Below are positions 36,109 through 47,385 of a stretch of 64,000 nt of DNA, piece by piece. The notes beneath the pieces are model-generated. The model saw only the letters and a list, made by a program, of their open reading frames with translations. It did no database searches and had not been told where the DNA came from. The DNA lies in contig LR990061.1 of assembly GCA_905147135.1 (NCBI GenBank), positions 8,036,026 through 8,100,025 of the forward strand, in the 5' to 3' direction. How positions within the stretch are numbered: the first letter of the stretch is position 1; every line of letters begins with the position of its first letter. The stretch is from Blastobasis lacticolella (lineage: Eukaryota > Arthropoda > Insecta > Lepidoptera > Blastobasidae). Both the position numbers and the translations under genes were made by a program.

Positions 36109-36189
36109 AATGTTGTTGAGGCGATTGGCACATTGGAGCGCAGCATTCATTCTGGCGAAAGAGCATTGAACATTTACTATGGAGAAAAT

Positions 36190-36530
36190 CACCACCCACT
36201 TTCCGCCATTTTGAAAAAAATATCGATTTTGCGGCCACTCATAAAACTTATGCCAATCGATAGGAAACTTTAATATCTATCGATCACTATGTTCAAAAAT
36301 TTCGAAAACGGTATACCTTGCGAGATATCGCAAGTCAAAGATGTACATTATCTACCGACACATGGGAACAAATACCTGCTACTAAGTCTACTCGTAGTCA
36401 AATATCTTCTAAACTACTGAACCGATTTCGATTAAATAAAAGACCTTATAAATAAAAGACTTTCAAATAGAAAAAACGGTATTGAAATTGGTTCATCCGT
36501 TCGGGAGCTACAGATAGACGGATACACGCG
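36190..36530. repeat. Dispersed repeat, inverted partner of 47386-47703
   Basis: It contains 'ttccgccattttgaaaaa', 'cgagatatcgcaagtcaaag' and 'cgttcgggagctacagatag'. The reverse complement at 47386-47703 matches over about 320 bp with few changes. The pair sits 11 kb apart in opposite orientation. 36531-37143 shows no gene. Confidence 0.75.
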
Positions 36531-38085
36531 TTAAACTTACAACACAAATTAAACTTAAATAAAGTGTATTGTAAGATTATGTGTTCACCAACACACAAAA
36601 TACTTTATTTCATAATAATATGCCACTCGGCTCTCGAGAGTGTTCAATCAGTCTCCGGTCCCCAGAGGTAGACCATGGTCAACCTCGCTTCGCCACACAC
36701 CGTTGGCATTTGGCACACCTAACGAGTGGCAAGCTCGTGGCGGTGCTGAAGTTTGACTAGTCTCAAAGAACAAAACGGTCACCCATTCAGTTAAAGGCGA
36801 AACGTGCCGCGTAAACGTGCCGCGTCTCTAGTGCGTAGGGTACGGGCCAGCTCCAACACCGTCCTGGTGATGATTGCAGCTAGGTTGGACTGCCACATAA
36901 TTGGGAAATGCTGTGCCAGACATATCGCTTTACAGATGCCTGACAGAAAATACAAATGATGATTGCATTAATTAGTTACATTACAGTTTGTGATTGGTTC
37001 TGACATTTTCATATCCATAATTTGATTTTATTTTGACATTGTTATTGATTCTGTACCTACTTATAAATTAATTGATCTCCATATTTTTGACATGCAATAC
37101 ATATTATTTAAAGGCTGACATTTGTATAACTTTATCTGACATACAGGGTGTCCCGTAAGTCGACGTCAAGCCGGAATTTGGTGATAGTCCAAATCATGAT
37201 TGTTACTAAAAAAATAAAAAATAAAATCTAAGTCTTGAATTTTTTAAATTATAGGCATTTCTTTTTTTTTTCGAGAAAATGTACACCTGTGATGGTTTTT
37301 TAGCTCCTGTTGCTACAAATCTTAACTTTTTTTCAATTTTATTTTTCTTTTGTAATCCCGAATAGTGCTAATCTAATTTCAAGAATTCCAAGTCAACTGC
37401 TCCAGCTTGGAAGAAAGTGTCACATTATGCCGTACAATGAATAGACAATTAATATTTCGTCCAACTTTAACGGACTGTACTGGAAAAAAAAAGTACTACG
37501 CCAGGTTGGCAAGTAGCACGAAAAGTTGACGCATTTAATAAGGATTCTAAAATGGTATAATACTTGCTACATTATTTCTTTGATTACGGGGAAAAAAAAA
37601 TTCCTTCAAGAAACCCAGTTTCGAAATTTTTTTCTTTACCTACTAAACATTATTGTAGTGCGTTCAAAGCTTGCCTAAGACCGAGTGAGACGAAGAGTCA
37701 TTCATGAAATGTGAGTGAGACAGGTATTGATGCTTTCAAGTCAGAGATGCTAACTTTTTGTTAAATTTAGGACAAGCTGCTTCCGTAATTCTTTGCCGAA
37801 GCTCAGCTACATTTTTGATTGGCTTAAAATAAACTTTCTCTTTCACTGCTCCCCAGTAAAAAAAGAGTCGAGCTTGTATTGCAGTTGAAGGAAGGCAGTT
37901 TGAACATCTTTTGTAAATAATAAATCTATGCATCTAATTGGTGTTTAATTTTAAACTTAAGGAAAATTTGTCCTTAATTTAACAAAAAGTTAGCATCTCT
38001 GACTTGAAAGCATCACTACCTGTCTCACTCACATTTCATGACTGACTCTCCGTCTCACTCGGTCTTAGGCAAGCTTTGAACGCAC

Positions 38086-38351
38086 TGTTAAGCAACTAGA
38101 CTTGATCTAGGTTGAACTATAATAATTGATAATAAAACCAATTTGAACTGTTGTAAAGCCTATATTGCAAAAACACGGAACAATAAAAGCGGTCATCTGG
38201 TTGGTAGTTACACCATCGTCTTAAGCAAATGTAACCGACACATCGATAGCGCGTTCTAAAAGACTCGCAGAGCCATCTTGTAGTTCAACATGGAACATAA
38301 GAAACTAGATACGAAACTTGATACAGTTATAATTTGACTACGTTTGTAACA
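38086..38351 (-). repeat. BEL element 3' LTR
   Basis: 266 bp with ends TGTTA and TAACA, identical to 42534-42799. In element orientation it follows the purine-rich tract adjoining 38352. The stretch 38352-38548 between it and the stop codon is the element's 3' untranslated region. Confidence 0.9.
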
Positions 38352-38548
38352 TGCCGCCCGCCAAGGACATACGTGACGAAATGTCCTTAAAAACTATAGA
38401 ATTATGAAATTCAAATTGAAATTTGACCTTAGTATAATTTACAAGTTTTACAAGTAAGTAACTTAGTTACTAATCATATTCATAAAATAAAAACAGCACA
38501 GCATGTGCATAACTTATTCACTAACTGGCATATACATAGCTTAAATAG

Positions 38549-41500
38549 CTAGTTTTGACGTTGGTCTTTTAAAAATCGCCGATTTTGTACGCAATTAACT
38601 ACCCGAGTCACATTGTCATGCCCTGGATGGTTTTGTATTATCCGACCTGGTTTATCTTTTGACGACACATGAAACCATTGAATTGAACTTAAGGTTGTCA
38701 AAATTTCCGACACCCTGTTTTCGACATATGTCTTCCACTTGCTTGGATGACTGTTCAGCCACGAGAGAACAATCGTGGAATCGGTCCAAGCTCTAATATT
38801 TTCCTTAGAAATATTTAATACTTCTGTCGTTTCAGTTCGCAGTCGAGTCAATGGTACAGCCCCACAGAGTTCTAAACGAGGAATACTAATTTGCTTTATG
38901 GGAGCCACTCTTGTTCTTGCTACCAAAAGTGAAACCTTTGCTGATTCACTGAAGCTCATATCCTGTTTATTCTGATGCCGTGTAAATTGTTTCTCCTTTG
39001 TATTCTGTTGTTCTTTATTTTGTTCTATCTCGTTTATATTTTCAACTAATTCCTTATTGTTGCTATTCCATTTCTGTAATATAAATCCTCCTCTATTTAA
39101 GAGTGCTGTCATTTGTGCATATACTTGTGTTCCTTCTTCAACCGTGGAACACCCTGTCATCAGATCGTCCATATAAAAATCGGTTGTTACTTTGTCTGCG
39201 GCGAGAGGATAGTGTGTGCATTCGTCATAAGCAACTTGATTCAATGCTCTGACTGCTAAATATGGCGCTGATGCTGTCCCAAAGGTTACTGTTAAAAGTT
39301 CATAGTCCTGTATGTCATCTTCTGGTCTTTCACGCCAAACTATCCGCTGAAACAGAGCGTCTTCCTCTGCTATACGCACTTGGCGATACATCTTCACGAT
39401 GTCAGCTACAAGTGCAATAGGTTGTACTCGCCATCTTAGTATAATATGGTGTAAGTTTGCCTGTAGTTTTGGTCCTACCAAAAGATTATCATTTAATGAC
39501 ACTCCTTTTTTATTCTTTTGTGACGCATTAAAGACAACTCTTACCTTGGTTGTAGTTCTGTCATTTCTCACAACTGCGTGATGTGGCAAATACACTGCTT
39601 CTTCTTTATTATTGTCATGCTTTTCGACCCGACGCATGTGACCTAATTCTAAATATTCTTTAATCACTTCATTGTACTTTATCTTAAGATCTTCGTCTTT
39701 ATTCAACCTCTTCTCTAATGAAGTGAGTCGTGATATAGCAATCCCACGTGAATCGCCATATTTGCACTGTGGATTTTCATCCTTGAACGGTAATTTGACT
39801 ATATAACGACCGTCATTTGCTCTCTTTGTGGTCTTCTCAAAATGCTCTTCGCATCTTTGTTCTTCTTCTGTGAGTATTTTCTTTAATGTTGGAGTTTGCT
39901 CTTCGATTTCCCAAAACTTTCTCAGCAATTCGTCTTCACAAAACTGCGTGTGCATTACTGTTATATGCATTGAAACAGGTTGATCTTCATCATGTACCTT
40001 CTCTAGGTTATGAGTAACGCCGCCCGACAGAATCCATCCTAACGTGGTGCGCTGAGCTACCATAGTTCCCGATGGATGTCGTTTCACGCCATCTCTCAAG
40101 ATACTACCGTAAATATCTGCACCTAACAGTATATCTATCTTATTAGATTCAGTAAACTTAGGATCTGCTAATGGTAATGTCTCTAATTCGTGCCAATCTA
40201 GATTCTTCATTTCGCTCTCAGGGAGATAAGATGTGATATTACGCAAAACATACGCTTTAAGTGTGATCTTGACATTAGGATCAATTCTCGATTGAACCAC
40301 AAAAGTCACCATATATTTTGTTACAATATTTTTGCCATCACCTAAACCCGAGACAACTCCACGAATAGGTATCTTTTTTAATCGCAGAAACTGGACAGTA
40401 GCTTCCGTAATGAAGCATGCCTGTGAACCCTGGTCAATGAGAGCTCGCACCATTTGGAATTCACCCGTTCTTGACTCAGCTTTTATTAACGCCGTGGCTA
40501 ATAAAACCTGTCTGAACTTAGTTGGTTTCCGCGTGGACAAACACGATACCATCGGGGAGCCATCCGACTGGGAATCCCCATCAGCAGTCTTTGCAACTGG
40601 GGTAACAGAATTGTTATTCTGATTGGAATTCAAATGCAATAGCGAATGGTGACGTCTCTTACATATTTTGCAACTTGTAGGCTTATTGCATTCATAGACT
40701 GTGTGGTTACTACCTAAACAATTGTAACATAATTTGTTTTTAGACACAAATTGCCGACGTTTATCGACAGGCTCTTTAGCAAACTTTTTACAGAAACACA
40801 GTTTATGAACTTCGGAACAGAATTCGCATTGTTTATTATAACTAGTCCCGTTTGTAGCTAAAAACGTCTTTGGGTTATGGTTAGGCATATTATTCACTTT
40901 TCTAGGTTCTACGCATTCCAATGCACGAAAACGATTTTCAAGGAACGTTTGAAATTGTGACAAGGTAGGCAATTCATTCGACTCGATGTTTGAATTGCTC
41001 AACTCCCATTGTTTACGAGTTTCGGCATCTAATTTAAAAGTAGCAATATGTATAACAATCACATCCCATGTACTTACATCTATTTGCAAATTCTTTAAAG
41101 CGTTAAGACAGTCTGTGGTAGTATCCAAAAGTTCTTTCAGAGCCGAGGCAGATTCAGTCATCATACGCCTTTGACCAAATAAACGCTTTAAAATGCAGTT
41201 GGCAAGATATTTCTTATTATTATATCTTTTAACTAATAACTCCCAACATTGTACATAATTCGCGTCTGTAATAGGTGTGTGGCGAATAAGTTGTTCTGCT
41301 TCGCCTGACAAATAGGATTTTAGATAATGATGTTTTTGCACATTGCTCAAGGAACTGTTTTTATGAACTAATGAGACGAATAGATCATGAAATGTGGTCC
41401 ATTCCGAATATTTTCCTGAAAAGTTAGGTATTACTATTTGAGGTAACTTTACTAGGCAATCGGATGAACTGTTGGACTGTTTAGCACGTCTTACTGAATT

Positions 41501-41809
41501 TGTCTCAGTCTCTGTTGCAGTTCTATTTAAAACAACTTTCATTTGCGATTTACCAATAATATAAGCTTCCTCTGTGTTATCGTATATTTCTTCAGTAACA
41601 TAACTGGAAGTCTCCACAACTTCTGTCTTATAAGTCTCATACAACTTAGAGTGATTTTTCCTGAAAGCCTGCCAATCTGCTTCAAGATTTTGTAATTTAG
41701 TTTCTATGTATTCTACTGTAAGTCTTTCCTTTGGACTCTTTTTGAAGTTAATTAAAGACCGTTCAATTGAAGCCTTTACGGTTTTCTGAAGGCCAATTAA
41801 ACCTTCCAT
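38549..41809 (-). CDS. BEL/Pao gag-protease-RT-RNase H polyprotein lacking integrase
   Basis: One uninterrupted frame of 1086 residues. A DUF1759-type gag region is near residues 130-290 ('IPNFSGKYSEWTTFHDLF'). Zinc-knuckle-like cysteines follow at about 330-395 (CYNCLGSNHTVYEC, CKICKRRHH), then an aspartic protease with DQGS near 455. The reverse transcriptase has 'VVFNASQKNKKGVSLNDNLL' and the catalytic YMDD near 877. An RNase H segment, 'AWTDSTIVLSWL', is near 1005. Near residue 1053 the frame jumps from 'VSSKDKP' to 'GRIIQNHPGHDNVTRVV', which in BEL elements belongs to the very end of integrase. The zinc-binding and DDE parts of integrase are therefore deleted in frame. Full-length BEL polyproteins are much longer, around 1700 residues. 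Such a copy could only integrate with integrase from a relative. Confidence 0.9.
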   Translation of the reverse strand: MEGLIGLQKTVKASIERSLINFKKSPKERLTVEYIETKLQNLEADWQAFRKNHSKLYETYKTEVVETSSYVTEEIYDNTEEAYIIGKSQMKVVLNRTATETETNSVRRAKQSNSSSDCLVKLPQIVIPNFSGKYSEWTTFHDLFVSLVHKNSSLSNVQKHHYLKSYLSGEAEQLIRHTPITDANYVQCWELLVKRYNNKKYLANCILKRLFGQRRMMTESASALKELLDTTTDCLNALKNLQIDVSTWDVIVIHIATFKLDAETRKQWELSNSNIESNELPTLSQFQTFLENRFRALECVEPRKVNNMPNHNPKTFLATNGTSYNKQCEFCSEVHKLCFCKKFAKEPVDKRRQFVSKNKLCYNCLGSNHTVYECNKPTSCKICKRRHHSLLHLNSNQNNNSVTPVAKTADGDSQSDGSPMVSCLSTRKPTKFRQVLLATALIKAESRTGEFQMVRALIDQGSQACFITEATVQFLRLKKIPIRGVVSGLGDGKNIVTKYMVTFVVQSRIDPNVKITLKAYVLRNITSYLPESEMKNLDWHELETLPLADPKFTESNKIDILLGADIYGSILRDGVKRHPSGTMVAQRTTLGWILSGGVTHNLEKVHDEDQPVSMHITVMHTQFCEDELLRKFWEIEEQTPTLKKILTEEEQRCEEHFEKTTKRANDGRYIVKLPFKDENPQCKYGDSRGIAISRLTSLEKRLNKDEDLKIKYNEVIKEYLELGHMRRVEKHDNNKEEAVYLPHHAVVRNDRTTTKVRVVFNASQKNKKGVSLNDNLLVGPKLQANLHHIILRWRVQPIALVADIVKMYRQVRIAEEDALFQRIVWRERPEDDIQDYELLTVTFGTASAPYLAVRALNQVAYDECTHYPLAADKVTTDFYMDDLMTGCSTVEEGTQVYAQMTALLNRGGFILQKWNSNNKELVENINEIEQNKEQQNTKEKQFTRHQNKQDMSFSESAKVSLLVARTRVAPIKQISIPRLELCGAVPLTRLRTETTEVLNISKENIRAWTDSTIVLSWLNSHPSKWKTYVENRVSEILTTLSSIQWFHVSSKDKPGRIIQNHPGHDNVTRVVNCVQNRRFLKDQRQN

Positions 41810-42533
41810 ATTTTAAATTAAATATTAATAACTGTGATTGCAAACAAAATAAATAAGTAACTAAGTTGAAATTGGCTATGTTTGGAATAAACTACAGTAA
41901 ATTTACAAGTGTTTGGAACACTTGGCGGAAATCGGGCATAGGTTCCCCGTCTCTCCGTTTTTACTTAAATTATTCTAAGTCTAAAACTCAAACATGCAAA
42001 TTACAACAAAGTTCAAAATTTTACAAGTTTAAAATGGATACAAATATTCTAAGTTAAAGATTTTGTTGGAAAATTTTGCACGTCCGAATTCAAGGATTTT
42101 TTCTAAGTTAAATTATTAATGTAAATAAAGTTCAATTTGCTTGTAAACTCTTGATCTTGAATCTTCAAATACGAATGGGCAGAATAAGGTTCAAAATCTA
42201 CTCACAGTTTGCACTTCACTCACACATGTCCATGGGCCCACGTAGGTAGATACTCCAGATCTGCCTGGCGATGCACCCGTCGTTTGTTGCACTGTATAAA
42301 TGACGTCACTCACTGGTGATGATGACGTTGTTCTCTGTATGACGTTGACCTCGGTGTGACGTCAAACCCGCTGTCGTAGATGTGCTCAGTATGACGTCAC
42401 AGCAGTTCCCAACTGCTTGTATTTACTTCGTACTTTATCCGCAGCGATCCACTGCGAGTACGAAGGTGCCCCAACTCGGGCCACGATAGCTCCTCAAAAA
42501 TGGACCTTATTGTCCGGCTCGAAGGTACCAAAA
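41810..42533 (-). promoter_or_regulatory. BEL 5' leader with primer-binding site and CRE-like cluster
   Basis: The leader between the 5' LTR and the gag start is about 720 bp. The primer-binding site is at its outer end (42514-42530). Three full TGACGTCA palindromes (42301-42308, 42357-42364, 42392-42399) and two TGACGTT half-like sites (42323-42329, 42340-42346) lie within 99 bp. TGACGTCA is the known CREB/ATF site; use by this element is inference. Confidence 0.65.
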
Positions 42534-42799
42534 TGTTAAGCAACTAGACTTGATCTAGGTTGAACTATAATAATTGATAATAAAACCAATTTGAACTGTT
42601 GTAAAGCCTATATTGCAAAAACACGGAACAATAAAAGCGGTCATCTGGTTGGTAGTTACACCATCGTCTTAAGCAAATGTAACCGACACATCGATAGCGC
42701 GTTCTAAAAGACTCGCAGAGCCATCTTGTAGTTCAACATGGAACATAAGAAACTAGATACGAAACTTGATACAGTTATAATTTGACTACGTTTGTAACA
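42534..42799 (-). repeat. BEL element 5' LTR
   Basis: 266 bp, identical to the copy at 38086-38351. It is followed outwards by the CGCAC duplication and then by the rest of the fold-back element's right arm. It should contain the element promoter; no TATA box is obvious. Confidence 0.9.
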
Positions 42800-43325
42800 C
42801 GCACTAGAATAATTTTTAGAAGGTAAAGAAAAAATTTTCGAAACTGGGTTTCTTGAAGGAATTTTTTTTTCCCCGTAATCAAAGAAATAATAGTAGCAAG
42901 TATTATACCATTTTAGAATCCTTATTAAATGCGTCAACTTTTCGTGCTACTTGCCAACCTGGCGTAGTACTTTTTTTTTCAGTACAGTCCGTTAAAGTTG
43001 GACGAAATATTAATTGTCTATTCATTGTACGGCATAATGTGACACTTTCTTCCAAGCTGGAGCAGTTGACTTGGAATTCTAAGTAATAGGTTAGATTAGC
43101 ACTATTCGGGATTACAAAAGAAAAATAAAATTGAAAAAAAGTTAAGATTTGTAGCAACAGGAGCTAAAAAACCATCACAGGGTGTACATTTTCTCGAAAA
43201 AAAAAGAAATGCCTATAATTTAAAAAATTCAAGACTTAGATTTTATTTTTTATTTTTCTAGTAACTATTATGATTTGGACTATCACCCGATTCCGGCTTG
43301 ACGTCGACTTACGGGACACCCTGTA

Positions 43326-43975
43326 TATACCTATGTTTATTTTTGTTTTATGATTATGACATGAATTAATTCTAAAGTGACGTTGTAATGCTGACGATGA
43401 ATGTATTTATTATTATAAACTATAATTATTAATAAAATGTAATTACAATATGAGTCTGTGAAACTTGAAATAAATGATATTTAATTTAATTTAATTTAAT
43501 TAAATATTTCATTTAAAAATTTAAAAAAAGGACGCTATGAACATTGCTTAACCTAGGTTATCGGTCTGGCAAGTTTCTTTATTTTATGGAATAAGATAAT
43601 TAAGTTAAGTTGCTTAATGCAGTGCTTACACTGTAAGAGCAAGCTCCTCAACTCTAACTCAGCTAGCAACTCCGCAAAGCACTTGGCGTTGTACCTATAT
43701 CGCCTAGCACTTGCCATGCATATGACGTTAATAATGTGACCAGATCCCAGAAATCGATTTCTGTGTTTTTAGACAACTTATTTTTTTGGGATGGTACATA
43801 TTTACCCAAGTAAATTACCGACTTGCAATGCGCGAGTATCGGGTTCAAATCTCACTGCCGCCATGTATCAATGACGGGCGGATGGTAGTCGCCGCATGTT
43901 AAATGCCAAAACACCGCAAAAAATAGAATTAAAAGGTCCTCTGTTGGAAGTAAACACCATGCTAGGGCGTCGCCG
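43326..43975. other. AT-rich stretch with a possible tRNA-like SINE head
   Basis: A 'gacttgcaatgcgcgagtat' segment followed by CGGGTTCAAATCTCACTG (43821-43858) looks like the anticodon and T arms of a tRNA, a B-box-like site on +. It may be the head of a short SINE ending near 43940. Nothing else is recognised; TTTAATTTAATTTAATT repeats lie at 43480-43502. Confidence 0.35.
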
Positions 43976-44029
43976 CTGAACGACGCGCAGGCATATTGCC
44001 CTAAACCTGCGATAAGTGGGCTAGGGCTA

Positions 44030-47000
44030 CCCTGTCACGCGCGGGCAGGGTTAAAGAAGTTAGCGCCTAACAGTAGGAAGCTCCGCTTCGCTACCCTAAA
44101 CGTCGGTCTCTGACCGGCCGGTCTCGAGAGCTGGCTGACTTGTTGCACAGGCGCCGCGTTCAGGTTGCATTCCTGCAAGAGACGAGGTGGCGTGGCTCTA
44201 AGTCTAGGGAAATCGAGAAGGGATACAAGCAGTTGTACACTGGATCGGCAGAAGGGAGGAATGGGGTCGCTATTGTGGTGTACGACGAGTTCCGGAACGG
44301 CATTCTGGAGGTGAACAGAGTGAGCGATCGACTCATGGTGATCAAGGCGCAAATTGAGGGTATAACAACCAACCTCATTAGCGCCTATGCTCCCCAGTCC
44401 GGCTGCGCCGACACCGAAAATACTGCCTTCTGTAACAGTTTCGAAAATACCCTGCCACGTATACTATCCTCCGAACAGATTGTGGTTGGTGCGGACCTCA
44501 ACGGTCATGTGGGCCAGAGGAGCGAGGAGTTCGGTCGGGTGCACGATGGATTTGGTTATGGCCAGCGAAACAGTGAGGGAGAAGATATTCTCCGAACCTC
44601 ATTGGCCGCCGACTTAACCGTAGTCAACACCTTCTTCCAGAAAAGACCAGAACACCTCATAACTTACAAAAGTGGCCCGCACCAATCACAGATCGATTAT
44701 CTGCTGATCCGCAGACGTGACATCGGTCACATATCCCAGTGCAAGATCATCCAGGGGGAATGCCTCACTACACAGCACCGAGTCCTTGTCATGGTCGTCC
44801 GCGTGAGGAGTAGACGGCCTACGGCAGAACGCTGCGTGCCATCTATTAAGTGGCGTACTCTGAGCAGCACGAGCCAGGAGTTCATAGAGGCAGCCGAAAG
44901 CCTCGATTGGAGCGCAAAGGGTGAAACCTTCAATGAGCTCTGGTGTCACTATCAGTAATCCATCCTCAAACTCGGACGAACAGTATTCGGCACGTCGAAA
45001 GCGTTTAGGGACAAAAAGGCATGTTTCAAGAAATGGCTGCACAGTAACTCTCTATCGGATAAGGAAGTGTACTTGGGAGCAAAGCGGTGATCTAAAATGG
45101 CGGTGGCAAAAGCGCGGTCGGCCCAGCTGGCTCGGCTCTACTATGCGTTGGATTCTGTAGAGGGGCACAAGCTCGTCTACAAGCTGGCAAAACCGTGGAG
45201 TCGAGCCAGTCTGGATGTAACAAATTGTGTTGCCATAAAAGGTACGGATGGCGTTTTGCTTACAAGTGCAAACTCTAATAAAGACCGGTGGGGCTGCCAT
45301 ATCAAGGAACTGTCTAACGATGCCAACAACTACGTACCACCACAGCTTCCTGCAAACCTTGGCATGAAAAGCCCTATCACCCCTGATGAGATGGAGAGGT
45401 CTCTGGTACGTATGAAGAACGGAAAAGCTATTGGACATGACGGAATACCCATAGAAACCTGGAAAACAATGGGGACCCGGGGCGTACTCTTGCCCACTGA
45501 GCTATTCAACAGGTTTGTAGCTACGGGGCTTATAACTGACGCGATCGTGTAAATATTATCACATCAATCTATAAAGGAAAAGGCAGTGTGCAAGAGTGCG
45601 GCAACTATCGAGTTATCAAACTTATGAGCCACACAATGAAGCTATTCGAACGGATTGTTGACCAGAGACTTCGCCAGGAATGCTCCTTGTCGGAATGCCA
45701 ATACGGCTTCAGGCCGGGCTGCAGCACCATGGATCCAGTCTTTGCTCTCAAGGTCCTCCAGGAGTCCCATTGCAGTAGGAATCAACCGTTGCATTACGCA
45801 TTTCTCGACCTGCAGAGGGCTTTCGACAGTGTCCCTCGGAAGTGCTGAGCCCTGAGAGTATGTGCCCGAGGCGTACATTTCTATTATACAGGACATGTAT
45901 GCCAATACTGGAGCTGTTGTCAAAACCATCGTAGGCCATACTAACCCTTCCCGATCACTGTAGGTGTCCACCAGGGTTCTGTGTTAAGTCCACATTTGTT
46001 TTGCATAGTGCTCGATGCCCTCTCTGCGGAAATTCAGGACATGCCTCCTTGGCTTATGAAGTACGCTGATGACATTGTACTGGTGAGCAAGCTTAGGCAA
46101 GATCTTGAGACCAGAGTAAACACGTGGAAGGATGTGCTAGAAGACGGTGGTTTGAAGATTAATATCGCCATAACAGAGTATATGGCCAGCTGCAGCGCAG
46201 ATCCCGACACCATCCGTATAGGTAACGAAGCTGTCAATAGAACAGATAAATTCAAATACCTCGGATCCGTCAAAGTCAAAGTCAAAGGCATTTATTTGTG
46301 ACACAGGTAGGCATACAGTTCATTAGGATATAATCATGATTATGAGTATCTCTGTGTTAACCCCAATTGTGGGCATACAGATATTATAATTACACAATAA
46401 AATCGTAATGGCTAATACTATTTAAATCATTTTTAACATAACTATGTGTTACAGGGTACCATATCTCTAAAATTTAAGTATTCATTTATATCATAAAAAC
46501 AATATTTGATAAGCCACTCTGTCAACTTATTATTAAACTCTCTTTCTGGTAATTTTTTAATTTCATTGGGTAAGTTATTAAATATAGTAATACACATATT
46601 ATATACATTCTTTTTATATATGTAGGTTTTACACGGAGGTTTATGCAACATGTTTATATATTGCGCTCTTTGTGTCCTCCGGCTAACATCTGATAAACTT
46701 TTAAAATATTCCGGATGTGTTTTCGTAAATACACATATATTTTTAATGTACATACATGGCAATGGTAAGATTCGTAATTTATAAAATAATGGTCTACAGC
46801 TATCATGATGCACGAGTCCCGCGATATCGGCCACGATGTCAAATCCCGAATCTCTGCGGCTTGGGCCAAATGGCGGGAACTCACGGCAGTCATATGTGAC
46901 CCTAAAATCTCTGTAAAGCTCAAAGGGCTTATATACAAGAGTATAATTAGACCAGTAATGCTCTATGCGAGACATGGCCAGCGCTGACGAAACACGTTCG

Positions 47001-47385
47001 CGAACTCAACGCCAACGAAATGAAAATGCTGCGCTGGATGTGCGGAGTTACGCGACTCGACCGAGTACGTAACGAGTACATCCGCGGCAGCCTTGGTGTG
47101 AGGGATATCGCAGATAAGATCGAGGAGGCTCGTCTGCGCTGGTTTGGTCACGTATTGCGTAAGCCTCAGGGATACGTGGGAAATACGTGCCTGAATCTGC
47201 CGGTATCAGGAAAGAGGCCCCGTGGGCGGCATAAGAAGCGATGGATTGACATCGCTGAGTCCAATGCAAGAGCCAACGGCTTACGACAAGGGGATGCCGA
47301 AGACCGGGCGAAGTGGAGAAGATTGAGTAGGAAAGCGGACCCTGGCAGAGGCCGGGATAAGTGCTAGGACGATGATGATCCGTCT
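44030..47385 (+). pseudogene. RTE-type LINE, nearly full length but decayed
   Basis: An endonuclease frame (44140-44958) has 'VAFLQETRWRGSKSREIEKG', 'NLISAYAPQSGC', 'VVGADLNGHVG' and 'SQIDYLLIRRRDI', matching the RTE-clade endonuclease also seen in proteins named craniofacial development protein 2. An upstream 'LRFATLNVG' piece is out of frame. The reverse transcriptase is split over 45097-45552, 45588-45848 and 45981-46268, with 'MKNGKAIGHDGIPIE', 'QYGFRPGCSTMDPVFALKVL' and 'MKYADDIVLVS'. The 3' part (46804-47367) has 'LRWFGHVLRKPQG' and 'RPRGRHKKRWIDIA', then a GATGAT tail. Frameshifts and stops in every part show it is dead. Another LINE is inserted at 46268-46803. Confidence 0.85.
46268..46803 (-). 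pseudogene. CR1/Jockey-group LINE 3' end inserted in the RTE LINE
   Basis: On the minus strand it encodes 'ITIFNNLPNEIKKLPEREF' and 'LTEWLIKYCFYDINEYL', the typical C-terminus of Jockey/CR1-group reverse transcriptases. It ends in a (TTTGAC)-type tail at 46268-46286. It interrupts the RTE frame directly after 'KYLGSV'; the RTE resumes with 'MHESRDIGHDV' at about 46808. It is 5'-truncated, as such insertions usually are. Confidence 0.85.

Larger units (their letters stand above)
38081..42804 (-). mobile_element. BEL/Pao LTR retrotransposon with internal deletion, 4.7 kb
   Basis: LTRs 38086-38351 and 42534-42799 (266 bp each) are identical by eye, with TGTTA...TAACA ends. The flanking duplication is CGCAC (38081-38085 and 42800-42804). 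On the minus strand the 5' LTR is followed by a primer-binding site, TGGTACCTTCGAGCCGG, at about 42514-42530; from memory it matches the 3' end of tRNA-Tyr with one extra base. A G-rich tract, GGCGGGCGGCA, precedes the 3' LTR. Identical LTRs point to a very recent insertion. It lies in the right arm of the fold-back element. Confidence 0.92.
37144..43323. mobile_element. Fold-back DNA transposon with about 630-bp inverted arms, split by a BEL element
   Basis: The ends are CAGGGTGTCCCGTAAGT and its complement, with TA on both outer flanks (37142-37143 and 43324-43325). The left arm is about 37144-37771. The right arm is 37972-38085 plus 42805-43323; removing the BEL insertion restores a continuous arm. 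The original element would be about 1.46 kb with a 200-bp centre. The centre and arm edge (37736-37933, minus) encode 'LFFYWGAVKEKVYF' and 'ELRQRITEAA', resembling the C-terminal end of Tc1/mariner-group transposases. TA duplication agrees. It is non-autonomous as it stands. Confidence 0.8.

Noticed and set aside
44035..44352. Minus-strand frames across the RTE endonuclease
   Set aside because: They are shadows of the plus-strand endonuclease, which has clear family motifs.
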